A DNA stretch of 64,000 nt from Ruegeria marina (GTDB taxonomy: Bacteria; Pseudomonadota; Alphaproteobacteria; Rhodobacterales; Rhodobacteraceae), in contig NZ_FMZV01000014.1 of the NCBI RefSeq assembly GCF_900101475.1, positions 62,001 through 126,000 on the forward strand. The letters are read 5' to 3'. Below, piece after piece: positions 58,191 to 64,000 of the stretch; the first letter of the stretch is position 1; the number at the start of each line of letters is the position of its first letter. A program made the translations under genes and the position numbers. Under the pieces are notes generated by a model, which saw nothing but the letters and a program-made list of their open reading frames with translations, was not told where the DNA came from and ran no database searches.

Positions 58191-60955
58191 TGGCCCAACC
58201 TGTCCAGAAGAGCAGGCACGTGCACCTGATCGGATTTATAGTTGCCAGTCAGCACATGCATGACCAGATTGACCCCGAACCGATGGGCCAGTTCGCGCTG
58301 ACGCTCGCCTGCCAGGCCCCGGCCCACCGGCAACAGGGAACGTCCCTGGCCATCCACTGCCCAGGCTGCCGCCCAATCGTTGCCCCCGATCACCACAGGC
58401 GTGACCCCATCGTTGAGATTTCGGAACGGCATGCCCTCGATCTGTTCGGCATCCATTGGCGCCGCCTCCACCCAGACGTCCGGCCCGGCGTGACGCCCCG
58501 GAAAGTCCTGGAGCAGATAGAACGCACGGGTCAGCACATGATCGCGCGGAACAGGTTCAAGAGGCGGGATATCCAGCGGCGCCGCCAGTTGTTGCAGCTT
58601 GCGGCCATTGGGACTGCCGGCGCCGAAACGCGCCACATCGGCGTCGCGCGTGTCGAACAGGATCATTCCGCCGAGACGCAGATAGGTGTTCAGCCGGGCA
58701 TATGCCTCCTCGGACGGCGCCGGCTGATCCGGGGTCACGGGCCAGTACAACATCGGGAAAAAGGCTAACTCGTCACGCTCAAGGTCTATGCCGATTGGAC
58801 CGGCCGGCTCCACCGAGGTCCGATAGAGCAGGGTCTGGGACAGACCAAGCAGCCCGGCCCGAGCCACATCGTCGACGGAGCGGTTGCCGGTCAGTACATG
58901 CGCCAGCGCCAGTTCGTGCGTCGCCTCGAGGGCAAAACGCTCGGCCTCGGACGTCGCCTGGGCGGATGCGTCCTGAGACAGAAGGAACACCGCCAGAACA
59001 GCCGATAGTGCCCCGCGCAACTGACCAAGACGCCCGGACAGGGCCAGCGACGCGACTATGTCGGCCGCAAGCAGCAAGAGCGCGAGCGACAGAAGCCAGC
59101 CGCCCAAAGGCTGTTCGCGCTCGACCTCCAAGCCTACGACGGAAACCGAGGCCGGCCAGGCCACTGGCGCCAGAACCGTATCGGGCGCCAACACGTTGCG
59201 GGCGATGCGGCGTTTTTCATTGCCGTAGATGCCCGGTCGCAAATCCGGGCCCAGCACCGCCGAAACCAATGCGCCCCCCTCGACACCGGCCTGATTCCCG
59301 GCATCTTCCAACTCACCGAAACCATCCATCACCCGGAGCGGGTTCCATATCGTCCCCTCCAGCGCCGCCGCGTCCGGACGTTTCGCGCCAGAGGACACCG
59401 CCAGCCGGTCCAGCATCTCGACAAAAAGGCCCGACAGAGGCAGCGACGACCATTCTGCATCGGCCGTGACGTGGAACAGCACCACCTGACCCAGCCCCAA
59501 CGGTTTGCGCGTCACCAGTGGTGTGCCGTCGCTGAGCGCTGCAATCACCCGGTCGGCCAGATCTGGATCGGGTTGTGCCACCACCTGTGTCGAGACGGTG
59601 ACCTCGGCCGGGATGTCGAGCCCGAAGAACGGAGAGCCCTCGGCAAACGGGGCCAGTGTCTTGGCCTCACCCCAACTCATCGCACCGCCCACCGTGCGCC
59701 CACCGCTGCGCAGGCGCACCGGCAAGAGCGGATCGGCCTCGTCCCGCCCGATGTCGCTGGCAGCCATCCGGGGACCGGAGAACCTGAGCAGCAACCCGCC
59801 GTTTTCCACCCATTCGGTCAACGCGTCACGTTCCGCCGGTGCAAGCGTCGCCACGTCGGAAAGAACCACAACGTCGGGGTTCGCAGGCAATACGTCGAGC
59901 AGCGCGCCATCGACGAAATCGGCGCTCGGCACCAGAACCTGCGTGAGGTAATGCAGCGGCGAAAGGAGTTCGAGTCCCTCGCGATCCTGACGTCCGGCAA
60001 ACAGGGCGACTTCGCGCCGGCTCAATCCATCGTCGGTCAGTGCAACCGCCCCGGCCGACCGCTGGCCTTCCAGTTCGAACCGGGAGATCCGGGCGCGCAA
60101 CTCGGTCGGCAGCGACAGCGAGAGTTGGGCCTCGGTCTCCCCTGCTTCCAGCCGGGCTTCGGCCCTTTCCAGGACTCGCACGGTTCCCGAAGGGTCGGGT
60201 CCCAGGGCAACGACAGCTTGCGTCCTTTCCTCTCCCGCAGCGGCGCGAAGCACGGTCAACTGCACCGCGCCATCGACGTAGCTGGCCGGGCGTAACCCCA
60301 GAACTGCCGCGGACGACATAAAAACCGTCAGCGTGCCGCGGTCGGACACTGCCGAAAGCACCCTGTCACGCCCTTCATACTCCAGACCGTCGCTCAGCCA
60401 GTGCGTATCGAACCCTGTTGCGACTTCGGCAATGTCGCCGAGCGCAGCCGCGATCTGATCCGGACCCGGCTGCCAGGGTTGCGGCACGATACCCGGCACC
60501 CGGCTGCGCCAGATATCGGCGGATTGGAACACCGGAGGTTCCGGCGCCGTCAGACGCATCACCGCAACCGGGCGGCCTGCGCGGCCTGCCTCGGTCAGCT
60601 GTGCGTCAAGCAGGTCCATGCGCTGCGTCCAGCCGGACGCACCGGCCCAGCCTGCATCGAGGAGGATGAGAAGCGGCCCCTTGCCATCGACATTCCTCTG
60701 CGGGTTCAAAACCGGACCGGCCAGCCCCACGATCACCGCTGCAACGGCCAGCATCCTGATCAGCAACAGCCACCAGGGCGTGCGGTCGGACACGCTTTCC
60801 TCGTCGCGCAAGCCAAGAAGCAATGTCACCGCGGGAAACAACCGACGGATCGGGGCTGGCGGCACGGCGCGAAGGATCAGCCACAGGACCGGCAAGGCAA
60901 GAAGCGCCACAAGCAGCCAGGGCGAGGCGAAACCTATCCCGCCGAGAACCGTCAT
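58187..60955 (-). CDS. BatA-like membrane protein with DUF4159 domain
   Basis: This 922-residue protein has an N-terminal BatA/aerotolerance region with two helices (FASPWLLVALLALPVLWLIL, and a second around WWLLLIRMLAVAAVIVGLAG). A long periplasmic-looking middle follows, with an amidotransferase-like part (NPDVVVLSDVATLA, ENGGLLLRFSG). Further helices lie around LLSLALLLLAADIVASLALS. The C-terminal DUF4159 domain has ELAFFPMLYWPVTP, LGGMILFDTRD, DHVLTRAFYLLQDFPG and VNLVMHVLTGNYKSDQVH. It overlaps both neighbouring genes by 4 bp. The domain set is typical of the alphaproteobacterial MoxR-DUF58-DUF4159 cluster. The biochemical role is unknown. Confidence 0.88.
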   Translation of the reverse strand: MTVLGGIGFASPWLLVALLALPVLWLILRAVPPAPIRRLFPAVTLLLGLRDEESVSDRTPWWLLLIRMLAVAAVIVGLAGPVLNPQRNVDGKGPLLILLDAGWAGASGWTQRMDLLDAQLTEAGRAGRPVAVMRLTAPEPPVFQSADIWRSRVPGIVPQPWQPGPDQIAAALGDIAEVATGFDTHWLSDGLEYEGRDRVLSAVSDRGTLTVFMSSAAVLGLRPASYVDGAVQLTVLRAAAGEERTQAVVALGPDPSGTVRVLERAEARLEAGETEAQLSLSLPTELRARISRFELEGQRSAGAVALTDDGLSRREVALFAGRQDREGLELLSPLHYLTQVLVPSADFVDGALLDVLPANPDVVVLSDVATLAPAERDALTEWVENGGLLLRFSGPRMAASDIGRDEADPLLPVRLRSGGRTVGGAMSWGEAKTLAPFAEGSPFFGLDIPAEVTVSTQVVAQPDPDLADRVIAALSDGTPLVTRKPLGLGQVVLFHVTADAEWSSLPLSGLFVEMLDRLAVSSGAKRPDAAALEGTIWNPLRVMDGFGELEDAGNQAGVEGGALVSAVLGPDLRPGIYGNEKRRIARNVLAPDTVLAPVAWPASVSVVGLEVEREQPLGGWLLSLALLLLAADIVASLALSGRLGQLRGALSAVLAVFLLSQDASAQATSEAERFALEATHELALAHVLTGNRSVDDVARAGLLGLSQTLLYRTSVEPAGPIGIDLERDELAFFPMLYWPVTPDQPAPSEEAYARLNTYLRLGGMILFDTRDADVARFGAGSPNGRKLQQLAAPLDIPPLEPVPRDHVLTRAFYLLQDFPGRHAGPDVWVEAAPMDAEQIEGMPFRNLNDGVTPVVIGGNDWAAAWAVDGQGRSLLPVGRGLAGERQRELAHRFGVNLVMHVLTGNYKSDQVHVPALLDRLGQ

Positions 60956-61827
60956 CGGGTGCCTCCATCCAGCGCGCGCCACAGCCACAGAAGCGCCACC
61001 TGCGCGCTTTCGCCGGTGTGATGCAGCCCCATTTGCCATCCGGTCGCGCGACACAGCGCGGCAAGCATGTCACGCCGTTCGGCCAGGCGTTCAAGATAGC
61101 GGTTTCGCAATTCGCCGGCCTTCAACGTCTCGTGCCGGATGCTGCCGCCGACACTTTCGAAAATCGTACGGCCCCTATAGGGAAAACTTTCCTCGCTCGG
61201 GTCGAGAACCTGAAGGACAACCCCCTTCACACCCCGATCGGCGGCCTTGGTCAAAGCCAGCTCAACCTCTTGCATGTCGCCAAGAAAATCCGAAATGAAC
61301 AGCGCGCGGGAATGCGGGATCATCGCCCGGTGCTCGGGCGGCGCATAGTCGGCGGCCGCATCCCGGGACCAAGCCTCGGCCAGCCTGTGGATCTGGCCGT
61401 TGCCGCGCCGGGGCGGCAGAGTGGTCCCGGTCAATCCGACCCGTTCTCCGGCCCGCACCAGCAGGATCGCCACGGAAAGCCCGATCAGCCGGGCCCGGTC
61501 GGCCTTGATTTCATACCCCTTGTCCGAGGCAAAGCGCATCGAGGCGCCCTGGTCCACCCAGAGCATCACGGATTGCGCGATTTCCCACTCGCGCTCGCGG
61601 ACATATTGCACATCCCCCCGTGCCGAGCGGCGATGGTCGATCATGCGGCGGCTGTCACCAGCCTGCGCCGGTCGGTACTGCCAGAAATCATCGCCCAACC
61701 CAGCCCGCCTGCGCCCGTGGTCGCCCAGCAGGACCGTTCCGGCCAGATGTTCCGCGCGCGCCAGAAGCGGCGGCAGGGTTTCGGCCTGCGCCTCGGCCCT
61801 TTGCCGCAGGACGCGCGGGGCGCTCAC
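60952..61827 (-). CDS. DUF58 domain protein
   Basis: The 291-residue cytoplasmic protein has the DUF58 hallmark GDDFWQYRPAQAGDSRRMIDHRRSAR, followed by VMLWVDQGASMRF (a VWA-like first strand with a changed MIDAS) and ALFISDFLGDM. DUF58 proteins accompany MoxR ATPases. The start is GTG at 61827, whose bases overlap the moxR stop (GTGA); the frame stays open upstream but there it runs over moxR. The end overlaps the next ATG (ATGA). Confidence 0.9.
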   Translation of the reverse strand: MSAPRVLRQRAEAQAETLPPLLARAEHLAGTVLLGDHGRRRAGLGDDFWQYRPAQAGDSRRMIDHRRSARGDVQYVREREWEIAQSVMLWVDQGASMRFASDKGYEIKADRARLIGLSVAILLVRAGERVGLTGTTLPPRRGNGQIHRLAEAWSRDAAADYAPPEHRAMIPHSRALFISDFLGDMQEVELALTKAADRGVKGVVLQVLDPSEESFPYRGRTIFESVGGSIRHETLKAGELRNRYLERLAERRDMLAALCRATGWQMGLHHTGESAQVALLWLWRALDGGTR

Positions 61828-62831
61828 GCGGCGGCCTCGGTCCGCGCCAGGCCGGCGGCGGTGGACTCGATCAGTTGCGCCAGGCTGTCGCCGCGCGCCC
61901 GCGCGGCAAAATTCAGCGCCATTCGGTGGCTGAGAACCGGGCGGGCCATGTCGATCACGTCTTCGGCATTGGGAGCAAGCCGCCCTTGCAGCAGCGCCCG
62001 CGCCCGCACCGTCAGCATCAAGGCCTGCGCCGCACGCGGACCGGGGCCCCATGCCACCGTTTCACGTACCCGATCGCTCACACCCGGTTCGTCTGGGCGG
62101 AAGGCACGGACAAGGTCGAGTATCATCTCGACCACCGATTCGCCCACCGGCATGCGACGCAGCAGCACCTGCGCCGCCAGCAACTCGTCGCGCGTCATCA
62201 CCTGATGCGCCTCGGCCTCTTCGACACCCGTCGTCGCCAGCAGTATTTCGCGTTCTGTCACGCGATCCGGATAATGCACGTCGATCTGCACAAGGAACCG
62301 GTCAAGCTGGGCCTCGGGCAAGGGATAGGTGCCTTCCTGTTCGATCGGGTTCTGCGTCGCCAGTACGTGGAAAGGCTTGCCCAATGACCGATTTTCTCCC
62401 GCCACGGTCACCGTCTTTTCCTGCATCGCCTGCAACAAGGCCGACTGTGTGCGCGGGCTGGCGCGGTTGATCTCGTCCGCCATCAGCAGCTGGCAGAAGA
62501 TCGGACCGGGAATGAAGCGGAAATGGCGGCTGCCGTCCTCGGCCGTGTCCAGAACCTCGGAGCCCAGGATATCCGCGGGCATCAGGTCCGGGGTGAACTG
62601 GATGCGATTGCCGTGCAGGCCCATCACGGTACTCAGCGTCTCGACCAGCCGCGTCTTGCCGAGCCCGGGCAGACCGATCAACAACGCGTGACCTCCGCAC
62701 AAGAGGGCGGTCAGGGTCAGATCGACAACGCGCTCCTGCCCGATGAAGCGGCGGGTGATCGAGGCGCGCGCCTGTCTCAGCTTCTCCTCAAGCGCTTCGA
62801 TTTCCACCAGCAGGTCGGCAGGTTCGGACAT
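61824..62831 (-). CDS. moxR: MoxR family AAA+ ATPase
   Basis: This 335-residue MoxR-type AAA+ chaperone has Walker A IGLPGLGKTRLVE, Walker B LLMADEINRASPRTQSALLQAM, sensor 1 VLATQNPIEQEGTYPLPEAQLDRF and the C-terminal lid region. MoxR proteins remodel partner proteins with VWA or DUF58 domains; the three following genes supply such partners. GGAGGGAAAACC precedes the ATG. It is first in the operon and divergent from the DUF1285 gene. Confidence 0.94.
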   Translation of the reverse strand: MSEPADLLVEIEALEEKLRQARASITRRFIGQERVVDLTLTALLCGGHALLIGLPGLGKTRLVETLSTVMGLHGNRIQFTPDLMPADILGSEVLDTAEDGSRHFRFIPGPIFCQLLMADEINRASPRTQSALLQAMQEKTVTVAGENRSLGKPFHVLATQNPIEQEGTYPLPEAQLDRFLVQIDVHYPDRVTEREILLATTGVEEAEAHQVMTRDELLAAQVLLRRMPVGESVVEMILDLVRAFRPDEPGVSDRVRETVAWGPGPRAAQALMLTVRARALLQGRLAPNAEDVIDMARPVLSHRMALNFAARARGDSLAQLIESTAAGLARTEAAA

Positions 62832-62896
62832 GGTTTTCCCTCCGCGGCAAGTATATGGATATAAGTGTATCGCGCTGCGAGGAAATGGCAAAAGCA
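62832..62896. promoter_or_regulatory. Short divergent promoter region between moxR and the DUF1285 gene
   Basis: Only 65 bp separate the two starts. An AT-rich stretch with TATATGGATATA at about 62852-62863 stands out from the GC-rich surroundings and is the likely -10 region for one or both directions. Promoters must overlap, so the two transcripts may be coordinated. Confidence 0.45.
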
Positions 62897-63478
62897 ATGA
62901 GCGGACAAAAGCCTGTGAAACCATCTGCCGACAGTCTGGCCGCCGCTGTACGGACGGTCAAACCGCGGGGTTTGCCGCCCGTACATCTGTGGAACCCGCC
63001 CTTTACCGGCGAGATGGACATGCGGATCGCCCGTGACGGGACCTGGTTCCACGAGGGCATTCCGATAAAACGGCCCAACATGGTCCGCCTGTTCTCTTCG
63101 ATACTGAAACTGGAAGAGAGTCGCTACTTTCTGGTCACACCTGTCGAAAAAGTGGGGATCACGGTCGATGACGCGCCCTTTGTTGCAGTCGATTTCGACG
63201 TGACGGGCGAAGGCCCGGATCAGGTTCTGACCTTTACCACGAATGTAGGCGACACGGTGGTGGCCGGGCCGGACAACCCGATCCGGCTGGAGCACGCAGA
63301 GGAAACGGACGAACCGTCGCCCTATGTCCATGTTCGTGCTGGGCTTGAGGCGCTGATCGACCGCAAGACATTCTATCGGTTGGCGGACCTCGGGGAAGAT
63401 CACCGGGGTTGGTTCGGCCTTTGGTCGTCGGGGCAATTCTTTCCGCTGTTACCGTCCGACGCGATCGACGATCGCTGA
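62897..63478 (+). CDS. DUF1285 domain protein
   Basis: The 193-residue cytoplasmic protein has the DUF1285 pattern PPVHLWNPPFTGEMDMRIARDGTWFHEG, FSSILKLEESRYFLVTPVEKVGI and YVHVRAGLEALIDRKTFYRL. The start is uncertain: ATG at 62855, 62885 and 62897 are all in frame. I chose MSGQKPVKPS because GAGGAA lies 12 nt upstream, whereas it is too close (2 nt) to the ATG at 62885. Its place beside moxR is typical in alphaproteobacteria, which suggests a role with that cluster; biochemical function is unknown. Confidence 0.85.
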   Translation: MSGQKPVKPSADSLAAAVRTVKPRGLPPVHLWNPPFTGEMDMRIARDGTWFHEGIPIKRPNMVRLFSSILKLEESRYFLVTPVEKVGITVDDAPFVAVDFDVTGEGPDQVLTFTTNVGDTVVAGPDNPIRLEHAEETDEPSPYVHVRAGLEALIDRKTFYRLADLGEDHRGWFGLWSSGQFFPLLPSDAIDDR

Positions 63479-63518
63479 CAGCCGTCGGTTCAGCCAGACC
63501 AGCGCGCCACCACCGGCG

Positions 63519-64000
63519 TCAGACGGCCTTGACGATCAGGAACACACGCGCGCCATCACCGCCCGCCGTGATCGAATGCGCAATGTCGGCGGCATAACGC
63601 GCCGAATCCCCGGAGCCGAGGTCTTGCGACGCCGTGCCCGAGGTCACACGGACCGAACCGTCGATCACCGTCAGCTGTTCCCTGGTCCCACGGCCATGAG
63701 GCTGGCTGACCAGTGCACCACCGGGGCGAAAGGCGATATCGTAGACCTCGTGCCCGCCGGCATCCTCGGGCGGCGACAGGATGCGGATGCGGCAGCCCTG
63801 CCCCATGTTGTCAATGCTGGGCACCTGCGCCGCGCGCAGCGTGTCGATATGGTCGGCGCTTTCGGCGGTCTCCAGCAGACCCGCGAAATCGACCTGCAAG
63901 GCCCGCGTAAGGTTCCACAGGGTTGCAATGGTCGGGCTGCTCTCGCCGCGCTCGATCTGGCTGACCATGGAACGGGAGACACCGCTTAGATTCGCCACTG
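63519..64000 (-). CDS. XRE-family regulator with C-terminal cupin domain (5' end outside window)
   Basis: This transcription factor has a helix-turn-helix whose recognition part is LSGVSRSMVSQIERGESSPTI, followed by a linker and a cupin-2 domain (VYDIAFRPGGALVSQPHGRG, EQLTVIDGSVRV, DSARYAADIAHSI). This layout is that of small regulators sensing a metabolite through the cupin. The first helix and the start codon lie right of the window, so a GTG at 63998 is probably an internal valine. Its targets are probably beyond the edge. Confidence 0.88.
   Translation of the reverse strand, partial: VANLSGVSRSMVSQIERGESSPTIATLWNLTRALQVDFAGLLETAESADHIDTLRAAQVPSIDNMGQGCRIRILSPPEDAGGHEVYDIAFRPGGALVSQPHGRGTREQLTVIDGSVRVTSGTASQDLGSGDSARYAADIAHSITAGGDGARVFLIVKAV

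Noticed and set aside
1-64000. tRNA, rRNA, CRISPR arrays, insertion sequences, prophage or toxin-antitoxin genes
   Set aside because: No cloverleaf with its T-loop outside coding DNA, no regularly spaced repeats and no transposase or integrase motifs were seen.

Overview
The window is GC-rich, densely packed DNA from an alphaproteobacterium, most likely a marine Rhodobacteraceae member of the Roseobacter group (Ruegeria/Silicibacter-like). The reasons are the xsc-pta sulfonate genes beside a SoeABC-type sulfite dehydrogenase, a DUF1013 regulator, a GTTC-N7-GTTC SOS box of the alphaproteobacterial type, a c2-type cytochrome, and a Roseobacter-style GC-rich intergenic palindrome. No tRNA, rRNA, CRISPR, transposase or phage gene was found, so this reads as ordinary chromosome. 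Genus-level assignment is inference.

Region 1 (1-11.75 kb) starts with the 3' end of dapA, then holds a C2-sulfonate module. Xsc splits sulfoacetaldehyde into acetyl phosphate and sulfite. AckA and Pta turn acetyl phosphate into acetate plus ATP or into acetyl-CoA, and a short citrate synthase takes acetyl-CoA into the TCA cycle. SoeABC oxidises the sulfite and passes electrons to quinone. A MocR-type TauR sits upstream of xsc, and candidate TauR boxes lie in front of both xsc and tauR. No sulfonate transporter or sulfoacetaldehyde-producing enzyme is in the window.

Region 2 (11.75-24.6 kb) is mixed: a 33-codon small gene, a SAM methyltransferase, a membrane protein, DUF1013 regulator, secreted RNase T2, a periplasmic protein, an SOS-box-preceded tandem-repeat protein, a two-TM K+ channel, TrhO, an FAD amine oxidase, and nicotinamidase (pncA) plus nicotinate phosphoribosyltransferase (pncB) flanking a hybrid histidine kinase.

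Region 3 (23.7-31.5 kb) is a minus-strand operon for a peptide/opine-type ABC importer (SBP, two permeases, double ATPase) with a GNAT frame running without a stop into an aldehyde dehydrogenase, then a DMT exporter. Region 4 (31.8-45.7 kb) carries glpK, an FAD monooxygenase, yaaA, recQ, yggT, an MFS transporter, mepA, a phytase-esterase-like protein, a queuosine-precursor transporter, a structured leader with a 12-codon ORF and terminator before the ribosome-rescue gene arfB, an SDR, a P1 peptidase, cytochrome c and idi.

Region 5 (45.7-64 kb) has a second hybrid histidine kinase, a cell-envelope operon (alpha-2-macroglobulin, DUF1089 protein, PBP1C), a convergent four-gene MoxR/DUF58/DUF4159 operon, DUF1285 and a truncated XRE-cupin regulator. 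Most genes abut or overlap by 1-8 bp. The least explained elements are the arfB leader with its 17-nt complementarity to the 16S rRNA 3' end, the SOS-linked repeat protein, the TauR box arrays and the stop-less GNAT-ALDH frame.
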